The notes under the pieces: model-generated | What the model was told of the DNA's origin: nothing | Seen by the model: the letters and a program-made list of their open reading frames with translations, nothing else | The model's database searches: none | In this document: in pieces, positions 52,900 through 62,266 of the stretch | How positions within the stretch are numbered: the stretch's first letter is position 1 | Layout: each line of letters opens with the position of its first letter | Assembly (NCBI RefSeq): GCF_017377655.1 | Contig: NZ_JAFREL010000036.1 | Coordinates: forward strand, 1 to 64,000 | From: Candidatus Enterococcus ferrettii | Lineage (GTDB): Bacteria; Bacillota; Bacilli; Lactobacillales; Enterococcaceae | Direction of reading: 5' to 3' | Length of the DNA: 64,000 nt | Made by a program: the position numbers and the translations under genes

Positions 52900-55452
52900 A
52901 TGGATACAAAACAAAATAAGATTATCGGGTATATCAGAGACACTCAGGAAAAGACGGAATTTTACACGGCATCAAGCATTTCTACAGCACTGAATATAAG
53001 CCGCAACAATGCCAGTCATCATTTGAATCGGTTGGTTGAAGAAGGGATCTTAACGAAAATAAATACTCGTCCGACCAAATTTGTTTATAAAGAAAATCAA
53101 GAAAGCAGTCAAGCCTTTGAGGGCTTCATTGGCTATGATTCCTCCTTAAAAAAAAGCATTCAAAAGTGTAAAGCGGCGGTTAATTACCCAAAGGGACTGC
53201 CATTGATGCTGCGAGGAGAAAGTGGGACAGGAAAAAGTTATCTAGCCAGCTTGATCTTTCAGTATGCGAAAGACAATGGTGTGATTCCTCCTCAAGCACC
53301 GTTTGTAGTTTTAAATTGTGCTGACTATGCAAATAATCCGGAATTGCTGTCATCGGTCTTATTCGGACATATTAAAGGAGCCTTCACTGGTGCAGAAACC
53401 GATAAAAAGGGATTAATCGATGAGGCGCAAGGCGGGTTTTTATTTTTGGATGAGGTTCACAATTTAAGTGCTGAAAATCAGGAAAAGCTCTTTCTTTTAA
53501 TAGATTCGCAAAAGTTTAGACGTTTAGGAGATAACGACAATTGGCAGTCGTCGGATGTACGACTAATTATGGCTACTACAGAAGAAATAACTTCTAGTTT
53601 ATTGACCACCTTTAGACGAAGAATTCCTCTGACTATCACACTGCCAAAGTTTACCGATCGGCCACTGATAGAACGTCACGAACTAGTTTTAGCCTTATTT
53701 CAATCAGAAGTCAAAAAAGTAAAGAAAACCATCCAAGTTTCCTATGAAATAATCGAAGAGCTTGAAAAAAGCCAGTATGAAGGCAACGTTGGAGAATTAA
53801 AAAATGAAATCAAAGTAATGGTAGCCAAGCATTACTCACAAACGGCCATCGTTATTAATAAAAAAGGTTCTTCCGATCAAAGGTATCAATTATTTTCGAC
53901 CGAAACAGCAAGCAACGGACAAGCAAAGAAAAGCAGCAGCTTGTTAGAATTGGCAGATACCTCAGCGATAAAAAACTTTCAGGGATTGCTGAATTCGATC
54001 GAAAATTTAGTATTTAATATTCACTATTGTATTAAACAAGAATACGGCAGCTATCAAATTTTCATCGAGAATGAATTTGAAGAAAGCCAGGTTGAGTATG
54101 ATAGAGATTTAGTGAAAAAACTATTTAACCAACGAGGGATACTATTAGAACAAATGGAGCTCGACAAATTTATAGAGCTGCTGCATTTTTTCCAACGTTT
54201 TGATTATGTTTACCCACTTTCAATTGCACTTAATACCAAAGAACGAATGCAGCTGCACAAATACCTTCGATTAGCAGAAACGATGGTTTCGGAATTATTG
54301 GTTTATACCGAAAAGGCTGATCAATTGGTTTTATTTTTTACGGCCTTCTTTTATAAGAAGAAAATCATCACATCGATAATACCAGCCGTAATTGCAATGC
54401 ACGGATTCAACAATGCAACAAGCATGGCAGCAATGGCCAATCAATTGGTGAATGATTATATCTATGATGGATTCGATTTGCCGCTAGAATTATCAAGCAC
54501 TCAGTTGATTGAAGAAATTGTTCAATATATCAAGCAAATCGATACGAAAAATGGTTTGGTTGTATTTGTAGACATGGGATCTTTAGAAGAAATGTATGTA
54601 AAAATCACCCCTTTTGTCGAAGGAGATTTACTTGTGCTAAACAATGTTTCATCGGCAGCAGCGCTAGATATTGCCCTTCAACTGAAGGCGAAGTCTCCCA
54701 TGAATGAGATTGTGAAGGTAGATACGACGAAATACATCGTTGAAAAAAGATACTTTGAGGGGCTGTCTCAAAAAAATAATATTTTAGTGACCTGCTTATC
54801 TGGAGAAGGAATTGCGATCAAGGTGAAAGAAATTCTTAGCCATTATTTTGATCATGAAAAAATTGAGATTTTGACTATGGATTACAAAAATGTTCAGCAG
54901 CAATTCAAGCGAGAGGATTTAACTATTTTCAAAAATACGATCGCTATTTTTACCACGCCTAGTATGTATGAGCAGCGAGTTCCCATTGTCAACATTGAAG
55001 AAATTGTAAACGGACAAGAAACATTGGAACGATTTGCTTTATTTATTGCTGAAGAAAAACGGAAAGACTGTATCAATGAAATTGTTAAATTATTTACGAT
55101 CGAGGGGGCAACGGCTAGATTAACCTTTTTAAATCCCGAAATGGTCGTTAACGAAATCGAGGAAGTCATTATTGCTTACGAAGAATTTTACGATATTGAG
55201 ATTCAAAGCTTTATAAGAATTAACCTATTCCTGCATCTATCATCTATGATTGAGCGGATTTTACGGCACGATGAGATCGATGAGGAGCTATCCCCAGATG
55301 TGCTTTCGCAAAAAGAGAAATTTGACGATTTCTTAGGTTTTTCAAAGCTTGTATTCTCAAAAATCCGTCAAAAGTACAACATTCAAATTCCCAAGAGTGA
55401 ATTTGGAATGGTTTTCCAATTAATCAATGAGCTGATTTCTAAAAAGAAATAA
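52900..55452 (+). CDS. LevR-type sigma-54 activator with PRD and PTS-like domains
   Basis: An 850-residue activator: winged helix (1-65), AAA+ domain with Walker A RGESGTGKSYLA (about 105-117) and the sigma-54 contact motif GHIKGAFTGA (about 161-170), DEVHNLS Walker B. Then a PRD-like region, an EIIA-Man-like domain (IIPAVIAMHGFNNATSM, His near 504), an EIIB-like part and a C-terminal PRD. It reads the PTS phosphorylation state and drives the sigma-54 promoter at 50084. rpoN is not in the window. Confidence 0.92.
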   Translation: MDTKQNKIIGYIRDTQEKTEFYTASSISTALNISRNNASHHLNRLVEEGILTKINTRPTKFVYKENQESSQAFEGFIGYDSSLKKSIQKCKAAVNYPKGLPLMLRGESGTGKSYLASLIFQYAKDNGVIPPQAPFVVLNCADYANNPELLSSVLFGHIKGAFTGAETDKKGLIDEAQGGFLFLDEVHNLSAENQEKLFLLIDSQKFRRLGDNDNWQSSDVRLIMATTEEITSSLLTTFRRRIPLTITLPKFTDRPLIERHELVLALFQSEVKKVKKTIQVSYEIIEELEKSQYEGNVGELKNEIKVMVAKHYSQTAIVINKKGSSDQRYQLFSTETASNGQAKKSSSLLELADTSAIKNFQGLLNSIENLVFNIHYCIKQEYGSYQIFIENEFEESQVEYDRDLVKKLFNQRGILLEQMELDKFIELLHFFQRFDYVYPLSIALNTKERMQLHKYLRLAETMVSELLVYTEKADQLVLFFTAFFYKKKIITSIIPAVIAMHGFNNATSMAAMANQLVNDYIYDGFDLPLELSSTQLIEEIVQYIKQIDTKNGLVVFVDMGSLEEMYVKITPFVEGDLLVLNNVSSAAALDIALQLKAKSPMNEIVKVDTTKYIVEKRYFEGLSQKNNILVTCLSGEGIAIKVKEILSHYFDHEKIEILTMDYKNVQQQFKREDLTIFKNTIAIFTTPSMYEQRVPIVNIEEIVNGQETLERFALFIAEEKRKDCINEIVKLFTIEGATARLTFLNPEMVVNEIEEVIIAYEEFYDIEIQSFIRINLFLHLSSMIERILRHDEIDEELSPDVLSQKEKFDDFLGFSKLVFSKIRQKYNIQIPKSEFGMVFQLINELISKKK

Positions 55453-55500
55453 AGGTGGTCACTAGCCACAGCACTAGTCACTAAGTAGAAAGGACAAACG

Positions 55501-57345
55501 ATGCTTAAATCAATAATAAAAAATACCCAATTAAAAGACAGTGTTTTTAACAAGCGTTTTTCGAAGAATTATGACTATATGTTAAGCTTGCGGACGGATA
55601 ATTTATTGCGTAATTATTTGTTAGAAGCAGGTCTTTGGAGTTATAGCGGGAATTCTAGCACAACCATTGATCCGGAAGAGCAAGTAGAACAGCCAGATGA
55701 GTGGCATTGGGGATGGGAAGCTGTAACCTGTGAAATTCGTGGCCATTTTCTCGGCCATTGGTTATCGGCCGCTGCTAAAATTTACGGGGCAACTAATTCA
55801 CCCGTGATCGCTGGAAAAATTGAAGAAATTATAGCTGGTTTGGCTAAGTGCCAGCAGGCCAACGGCGATGGCTGGGTGGCTTCTATCCCTGAAAAATACA
55901 TGCAGCGGATGGAAAAAAAGCAAACTGTTTGGGCTCCCCATTACACCATTCACAAAACGATGATGGGCCTGTTAGATGTTTACAAATATACTAATAACGA
56001 AGAGGCACTCGCTATTCTTATTCAGTTCAGCGAGTGGTTTATTCATTGGTGTGAGAGAGTAAACGAGGAGACGTTCCAAAATATCTTGTCCTATGAAACA
56101 GGAGGGATGTTAGAAATCTGGGCGGAGCTGTTCGCTATCACGAAGGATCAGCGCTATCGCCAATTAATTGACCTCTATTATCGACATTCTTTCTTTGATC
56201 AGCTGTTAGAGGGAAAGGATGTGTTAACCAACAAGCATGCGAATACTCAAATTGCTGAAATTCTAGGTATCGCCCGTATTTGGGAGGTCACTAAAGAAGC
56301 AAAGTATCGAGCGATTGTTGAAAAGTTTTGGGAAATGGCAGTTGAAAAGCGCGGGACTTATATTACAGGGGGGATTTCCTGCGGAGAGCTATGGACGCCA
56401 ATTCAAGATTTTTCGGGTCGTTTAGGCAAGGCTCAGGAGCATTGCACGGTCTATCATATGATTCGTTTGGCCCACTATTTATTTAAGTGGACGGGAGATT
56501 CTAAATATGGAGATTTTGAAGAATTGAATCTATACAATGGTATTCTGGCACAGCAAAACAAAAACACTGGAATGGTTACTTATTTTCTTGATATGGAGCC
56601 TTGTAGTCAGAAGAACTGGGGCGATCCCTTAAAGCATTTTTGGTGTTGTCATGGCACTTTAGTCCAGGCGCAGAGCTCGTATCAAGAGTGTGTTTTTTAT
56701 CAAGAAGAAAATACGGTAACCATAAACCAGTACATTCCTTCTGAAACGATCCTAGAAACCAAGGAAGGTCAGCTGAAAATAGAGCTTATTCAAGATAGTC
56801 AGCTGGGGGAAGGCCCCTTAGAGCATTCTAATAAATTTGGCAAGCAGGTTATTCAGTCCTATGAATCTAGCAGTGATATTCTCAGCAAACGGCCAACAAG
56901 CTACCGATATAAAATTATCCTAGCAAGTGAAGGCTTCTGTACATTGAACTTTCGTGTGCCAAAATGGTCAAAGGAAACACTTCTATGGGTCAATAATCAA
57001 CCACGAAACTATATAGCTAATCGAGGATTTGTAACCATCGAAAATCTTACCTCAGTTAGTGAGATTGTAATTGAATTTAAAAAGTCTATTGAAATGGTTA
57101 CGCTTCCTGGCAATCCTAATCGAGTAGCCTTTATCGACGGCCCTTTAGTTTTAGCCGGATTAACTGAAGAAGATGTACCAATGCACATTCATGATGAACT
57201 ATTCCAGCCGTTGAATGAGCGACACCATAGTTTTTGGCGGGACAGCACCTATATCACCACAAGACAAGAAAAAAACATAAAATTTATTCCTATAGCAGAG
57301 GTTTCAAATGAGACCTATTCAATTTATTTTGAACGAAAAGGATAA
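55501..57345 (+). CDS. GH127 beta-L-arabinofuranosidase family protein
   Basis: A 614-residue glycoside hydrolase of the DUF1680/GH127 family. Zinc-site residues are visible: Glu and Cys in AQEHCTVYH (about 317-325), and two Cys in FWCCHGTLVQ (about 380-389); one of these Cys is the nucleophile in Bifidobacterium HypBA1. No signal peptide, so it acts in the cytoplasm on imported oligosaccharides, probably those brought by the adjacent PTS. The exact linkage is inferred. AAAGGAC precedes the ATG. Confidence 0.87.
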   Translation: MLKSIIKNTQLKDSVFNKRFSKNYDYMLSLRTDNLLRNYLLEAGLWSYSGNSSTTIDPEEQVEQPDEWHWGWEAVTCEIRGHFLGHWLSAAAKIYGATNSPVIAGKIEEIIAGLAKCQQANGDGWVASIPEKYMQRMEKKQTVWAPHYTIHKTMMGLLDVYKYTNNEEALAILIQFSEWFIHWCERVNEETFQNILSYETGGMLEIWAELFAITKDQRYRQLIDLYYRHSFFDQLLEGKDVLTNKHANTQIAEILGIARIWEVTKEAKYRAIVEKFWEMAVEKRGTYITGGISCGELWTPIQDFSGRLGKAQEHCTVYHMIRLAHYLFKWTGDSKYGDFEELNLYNGILAQQNKNTGMVTYFLDMEPCSQKNWGDPLKHFWCCHGTLVQAQSSYQECVFYQEENTVTINQYIPSETILETKEGQLKIELIQDSQLGEGPLEHSNKFGKQVIQSYESSSDILSKRPTSYRYKIILASEGFCTLNFRVPKWSKETLLWVNNQPRNYIANRGFVTIENLTSVSEIVIEFKKSIEMVTLPGNPNRVAFIDGPLVLAGLTEEDVPMHIHDELFQPLNERHHSFWRDSTYITTRQEKNIKFIPIAEVSNETYSIYFERKG

Positions 57346-57408
57346 CAAAGTAACATATCTAAGAACTGTTGTCCAATAAATCATTGTTATCACAGCTTCT
57401 ATATACAG

Positions 57409-57460
57409 ATGATGAAAAAGTGTCAATAAGATAGTCATCTTAACGACACTTTTTCATCAT
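57409..57460. terminator. Bidirectional terminator
   Basis: A perfect 16-bp stem, ATGATGAAAAAGTGTC and complement, with a 20-nt loop. It ends the GH127 gene on the plus strand and the ATPase pseudogene on the minus strand, overlapping its last codon. Confidence 0.8.
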
Positions 57461-58618
57461 TCAGCAAGTAGCCAGTCAACAATATAAATAATCGGAATCC
57501 CATCCACCTGCTCAACCTCAGAGTAGCGGACAGTGATGACTATTTTTTTGTAGTTATCTTCTATATGAAGTAAATTATCCGTCTCGTGCTGATTATCGGG
57601 TAATTCGTAAATGACTTGGACGTAAAGAGTTTCATCCAATTTTCTGGCGACAAAATCAATTTCTTTTTTGCTCAGCTTACCGACATCAACGGTGTATCCT
57701 CTACGTAATAATTCAATGTAAACAATATTTTCTAATCGATTACTGTAGTTCCCATCTTTTCTCCCTACCGCATTTCTTCTTAAACCAGTATCAACAATAA
57801 AGTATTTACCATTTGTTTTTAAATACTCTCTGCCACGAATGTCATATTGTTTAGCCTGGTAAAACAGGTAACCGTTCTCCAATAAATCCAAATAGCGATT
57901 AACTGTATGATTAGTGGTTTCGATGCCTTCGCTTTTCAACGTATTGACAATTTTTGACGCATTGACCAATTGTCCAACATTATCGGCTAAGAAACGAATG
58001 AGTGATTTTAAAACAGCGGGGTCTTTCACACCTGCTCGTAAAGCGACGTCGTTCAAAACAATCGTATCCTTGATTGACTCCTCAGCTATGACCACGCTGG
58101 GAGAACCACCATATTTCTCATACTCATTATAAGCACTATCTACTTTACGAGAAGCTGGGGCAATGTTTTTCGCCCGTAAAAATTCTTGAAAAGAGAAAGG
58201 ATACAGAGGGATTTCAATATAACATCCACTTAAAAGAGTAGCCATTTCACCTGAAAGCATGTTTGCATTAGAGCCTGTGATCACAGTAGTACTATTAAAG
58301 CTGACACGAAGACCGTTGACTACCCGTTGCCAACCATCAACGACTTGAATTCATCAAATAATAAATAGATTCTCTGATCATCCTTAGGTATAATCCGCTA
58401 ATTGTATTGCGGAATTTTTCTTCGGTAGTGATGCTCTGATACTCAAAGCTTTCGAAATTTATATAAATGATATGATCTTCAGAAACCCCTTCTTGTAATA
58501 AATACTCCCTAAAAAGCATCAGTAAAACAGACTTTCCAGCACGTCGTACACCCGTAATGACTTTGATAAAATCAGTATTCTCAAATTGAATGAGTTGTTG
58601 AAGGGTCGCTGAAACATG
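57457..58618 (-). pseudogene. Broken AAA ATPase gene of the AAA_14/DUF4143 type
   Basis: The original protein, about 385 residues, can be followed through three frames. The N-terminal part holds Walker A (GVRRAGKSVLL) near 58560-58540. Then the frame shifts near 58395 (into DDQRIYLLFDEF) and again near 58347 (into VVDGWQRVVNGLRVSFNSTT). The rest (57457-58284) is an intact DUF4143 nuclease-like part. The start region also seems to have lost bases: GGAGG and ATG are in another frame. With three frameshifts it cannot make the full protein. Confidence 0.75.
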
Positions 58619-58885
58619 AGCAGTCCTCCTTGAAGTAAACTTCCAATTTCGTTTAAAATTAATAGGATTTGAAGTTAAACTAAATTTGTGCCTGATGAAC
58701 TATCTCATCAAATAAAATCAAATCGAAGCTTACTATTTTATTTCAACTCTCGATAAACGTTGATATAAAGCTTTTTCTCAAGAGGTGAAATAAATTGACT
58801 ACTATTTTAAAAATTTACGTACTTTGCAAACTTAATAGCCGTTTCTCCTTCTTATGGAATCATTTTAACGGTAACAGGTAAATTG
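58619..58885. other. Intergenic stretch
   Basis: About 270 nt. A GTAAAC hexamer with array-like context (GAAGTAAACTTCCAAT) is at 58634; one isolated copy is expected by chance. I see nothing else. Confidence 0.4.
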
Positions 58886-59369
58886 TCATGTAAATAAACA
58901 ATGATTCCTAACTGTAACGAAGTATTTTTTTTCAATATTAAAATGAAGGTCTACATCATAGGGGTCGATTGACCTTTCGTGAAAATCATCGCGTATTTCA
59001 ATGCCGTTTTGAAAGAATTTATATTTAACGAGCGAACCCATAAAAGAGCTTTCGTTATATAAAGAAGAATCATTTCTCCAATCAAATTGGAAATTCATTG
59101 TTGTACCTTCTACTTTTGCATATAAAGGCTTTAAATCATCACGGTCAAATTGAAAATCGCCAAAAGAAGTAAGATCAATTTTTGTATCTATTTTCTTTTC
59201 GCTTTCTTGTACTGATGATTCTTTAAAAAGATTTTGCAAATGGATTGAAGGGCTGATAGTTACAAAGAAGCTTAATACACATACGGCAATAGATGAAATA
59301 AAAAACTTCTTATTGTATTTTCTTTTTCCATAATAGAATATGCCTATTAGTCCGCTCAAAAAAAATCAT
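58886..59369 (-). CDS. Hypothetical membrane-anchored protein, possibly frameshifted at its start
   Basis: A 157-residue protein (counted from a TTG at 59359) with one membrane segment (FFISSIAVCVLSFFVTISP), then a soluble part of unknown fold. A perfect GGAGGAG site stands 6 nt before an ATG at 59369. From that ATG the frame needs seven T but the sequence has eight (58-65 in the 59300s), so it does not join. With seven T the start would be MIFLSGLIGIF. This is a homopolymer change, an error or a pseudogene. No family recognised. Confidence 0.5.
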
Positions 59370-59400
59370 GGTTTTTCTCCTCCAATGAATTTATTTTATG

Positions 59401-60153
59401 TCATACGTTTTTCTGTAAAGACATTTCTTGTTCTTCCATTAGCCAACATTGATAAAATTCCTCATTTAATTCATAGCCTTTTCCCCATACGGTAGTAATG
59501 ACATCATAAGGAAGGCCACATTGTTTAAATTTATTTCTAATTTTTTGGATTAAACAGGACAACTGACTCAAATTAGAATTAGTCATACCATCGTTCCATA
59601 AATAATCACACAAATCTTTTCGTGACAAAATAGTTTCTTGATTTTGTGCCCATAGTAAACGGTCGAATATATTTTTCTGGGATTTAGTAAAATTCATATA
59701 AACACTTCTTAAATTTCCAGCGTGTAAAGGTATAACATGTTTTGTAGAAAAGCTTTTAAAATGATCCTTATTACCTATCTTTTCCTCTAATATAATAGCG
59801 GCTTCCGCTAATCCTTCCCTTAATTCTTTTACAGAAGGGAGTTTGTTAATCCAATGAAGGATGCCATTTTCTTTCCACATTCTCTTTTCATCGGGAGAGG
59901 GGGATTCACCAGCCCGAATAACGACCAATCCATAAGAATTCAAAGTAGGTAAAATATTTACGGCTTCATTGTCGCTTATAGTTTCGCTGATAATCACTAT
60001 TTTAAAATAAGAAATTACAGGCAAAATTTTACCATCTTCTAAAGGTTGAATAAGGTGAGCTGAACATAACACTTCATAATTTAAATAATGAAGTTGCTGA
60101 ATTAATGATTCTTCAGATAAAACATTTCTAGTTAAAATTAATACGTGTTTCAT
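59401..60153 (-). CDS. Winged-helix (OmpR-like) regulator with receiver-like N-terminus
   Basis: A 250-residue protein. Residues 1-115 look like a degenerate receiver fold (HVLILTRNVLSEESLI; LVVIRAGESPSPDEKR), without the acidic phosphorylation pocket that I would expect. Residues about 150-235 form an OmpR-type winged helix (KNIFDRLLWAQNQETILSRKDLCDYLW; NKFKQCGLPYDVITTVWGKGYEL). No kinase is next to it. It may be an orphan regulator; its target is unknown. Confidence 0.7.
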   Translation of the reverse strand: MKHVLILTRNVLSEESLIQQLHYLNYEVLCSAHLIQPLEDGKILPVISYFKIVIISETISDNEAVNILPTLNSYGLVVIRAGESPSPDEKRMWKENGILHWINKLPSVKELREGLAEAAIILEEKIGNKDHFKSFSTKHVIPLHAGNLRSVYMNFTKSQKNIFDRLLWAQNQETILSRKDLCDYLWNDGMTNSNLSQLSCLIQKIRNKFKQCGLPYDVITTVWGKGYELNEEFYQCWLMEEQEMSLQKNV

Positions 60154-60246
60154 AAGGGGGCACCTCTATTTTAAATTTTTAGACTTTCCATATAATTATT
60201 GTTTTACCTTAATATGAAATGGATGTTTTGTTCATCGAGCTGTTTT

Positions 60247-60343
60247 TTTGCATATTTAAAAACTTTTTCTTTTCTTGAAGTTTCAAGTGTTTGATAGATT
60301 TAATCTAATGGTAAGTTTGTAATTTTATATGCCGAAAGGCAAT
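60247..60343 (+). repeat. Direct repeat copy 1
   Basis: TTTGCATATTTAAAAACTTT and what follows (32 bp) matches copy 2 in 31 of 32 positions; after 29 extra nt comes a 36-bp block (ATGGTAAGTTTGTAATTTTA onward) that matches in 33 of 36. Confidence 0.7.
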
Positions 60344-60630
60344 ATACTTTTTGGAATAACGGTATAACTAGTAATATCAATTTGCTTTTAGCTGTTTTTC
60401 AGCATAGATGAGATTTTTTTCGTGAGGGTTCTAATTTGAAGTAAAATAGTTTCCTATAGATGAATTATGGTTTTATCATCTGAAACGTTTTAAAACGCTT
60501 CAGATAATAAATTCCTCTAAAAAACTCTTTTTTCTTAAAAGCAGCATGTGTGAACAAATGATTCAATTTAAATAAATTTCGTTTAGTGTTAGTTATTTAA
60601 TCGGTTGTATTTTTTTCGTTGAGTTGTTAC

Positions 60631-60697
60631 TTTGCGTATTTAAAAACTTTTTCTTTTCTTGATGGTAAGCTTGTAATTTTATATGTCGAAGGGCAAT
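60631..60697 (+). repeat. Direct repeat copy 2
   Basis: Same two blocks as copy 1 but fused, because the 29-nt spacer is absent. The copies start 384 bp apart. Confidence 0.7.
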
Positions 60698-60825
60698 GGT
60701 GGATGTAGTTTTTTTTTGAATACTTTTGAATACCAAAAGATCGTTAAACGTTGCGAGTGATTGTGAGAGGTATTAGTCGCGAATGCTTTTAAACCAATTT
60801 TTTGTGAAAAGTCGTGACTTCTTTA

Positions 60826-61389
60826 TTATGTGAATTCAAAGCTTACTATTTTATTCATGATTTGCACAAGGTCTTCTGGCGATTCTTTTTGACCAGTGTT
60901 AATCCATTCTTGTAAAACGCCTAATATCGCATTGCTTAAAAAGGTCACTAAATAATGCTTTTCTGTCTCGGTATCCAGTTGGATATTAATATGGGCAATT
61001 ATATTTTTCAGAGCATTCTTTTTCAATAATTGCTTCACTTGATTCTGAATTTCTGGTGACCCATGATCAGAAATTAGAAGGGCTAATAGTTCTCCATCAT
61101 TTTTCAGGTAGTTAAGCATATGCAACATCAAGTCATTCCTTTTGATGGTACTTTGTGAAGCTGTTTGAATAATTTTATTAGCGTGAGCCATTAGCTCCAG
61201 CTGATGTTTTTCAGCTAAATCATACTTATCAAGGTAATGTAGATAGAATCCGCTGCGACTTATTTCGGCATATTCACAAATATCCTTAACGGTTATCTGA
61301 TCAAAGTTTTTTTCCTTTAGTAAGCGAACCATAGCTGCTGTAATCCGCTGTTTGGTTCGATAATAACGGATATCTTTTTCTTGTTTCAT
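60826..61389 (-). CDS. TetR family transcriptional regulator
   Basis: A 187-residue regulator with helix-turn-helix in ITVKDICEYAEISRSGFYLH (about 32-51). GAGGTG lies before ATG 61389. Divergent from an ABC-2 type exporter pair, which it probably represses. GACAAGTGTC (61420-61429) between the genes is a candidate operator half. Confidence 0.85.
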   Translation of the reverse strand: MKQEKDIRYYRTKQRITAAMVRLLKEKNFDQITVKDICEYAEISRSGFYLHYLDKYDLAEKHQLELMAHANKIIQTASQSTIKRNDLMLHMLNYLKNDGELLALLISDHGSPEIQNQVKQLLKKNALKNIIAHINIQLDTETEKHYLVTFLSNAILGVLQEWINTGQKESPEDLVQIMNKIVSFEFT

Positions 61390-61531
61390 AAAGAGCACCT
61401 CAGTTAGTAATCAATTTTTGACAAGTGTCCATTAAGTGAGTAAATGTCTTGTAGTTTTTTAAAATCATTCTATACTACAAAGAGTACAAGATAATACACA
61501 CGATGTCCATTAAAATGAGGAGGGATTACAC

Positions 61532-62266
61532 GTGGGAAAAAACACTCAAATCGCTGCAAAGATGACTCAAGCATCCATATCATTTAATCAACGTAAAATA
61601 TTAGATAACGTTAATATAGAGCTTGATTCTGGTTGTATATTAGGATTGATCGGTCCCAGTGGAGCAGGGAAATCAACGACGATTAAATGCTTAATGGGAA
61701 TGGAAAAACTAGATCAAGGAACAGCAGAAATTTTCGGAACAACGATGCCCAATCGTCAGATTTTAGGCCGGATCGGATACATGGGACAAAGTGATGCTTT
61801 GTATGAGGATCTGACTGCAAAAGAAAATTTAGTCTTTTTCGGTAATCTGATGGGTCTGAAGAAAAAGGAGTTAGACCAGGCGATTAGTACAAATATAAAC
61901 CTCGTTAACTTGGCTCAGTTCATAAATCAACCCGTTAAAACCTACTCAGGAGGAATGAAGCGTCGACTTTCCTTAGCGATTACATTATTAGCTAATCCTG
62001 ATTTGATTGTGCTGGATGAACCAACTGTTGGGATCGATCCAAGTCTGCGAGTGACTATTTGGGAGCAGCTGCGGACTTTAGCTACTATGGAAAAAGCGAT
62101 TATTGTAACAACCCATGTAATGGATGAGGCAGAAAAATGTGATTACGTTGGACTAATCATCGAGGGGCAGCTCTTTGCTTTAGGAACGCCTAATGAATTA
62201 AAGAAAAAATTTGATGCAGACAGTATCGAAGAAGTCTTCTTAAAAGCAGAGGTGAATGCAAAATGA
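61532..62266 (+). CDS. ABC transporter ATP-binding protein (ABC-2 type)
   Basis: A 244-residue ATPase: Walker A GPSGAGKSTT (about 37-46), signature YSGGMKRRLS and Walker B LIVLDEPTVGID. GTG start after GAGGAGG. Couples to the permease by a 4-nt overlap. Typical of drug or antimicrobial peptide exporters. Confidence 0.92.
   Translation: MGKNTQIAAKMTQASISFNQRKILDNVNIELDSGCILGLIGPSGAGKSTTIKCLMGMEKLDQGTAEIFGTTMPNRQILGRIGYMGQSDALYEDLTAKENLVFFGNLMGLKKKELDQAISTNINLVNLAQFINQPVKTYSGGMKRRLSLAITLLANPDLIVLDEPTVGIDPSLRVTIWEQLRTLATMEKAIIVTTHVMDEAEKCDYVGLIIEGQLFALGTPNELKKKFDADSIEEVFLKAEVNAK

Larger units (their letters stand above)
60154..60825. other. Gene-free stretch with a duplicated block
   Basis: About 670 nt of very A/T-rich DNA with no credible gene. 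It holds two related blocks (see the repeat entries at 60247 and 60631). No transposase or inverted ends were seen. Confidence 0.6.

Noticed and set aside
61420..61470. Clear TetR operator for the ABC exporter
   Set aside because: Only a short GACA-AG-TGTC palindrome and the weak ACAAG/CTTGT pair are visible; too little to call an operator with confidence.
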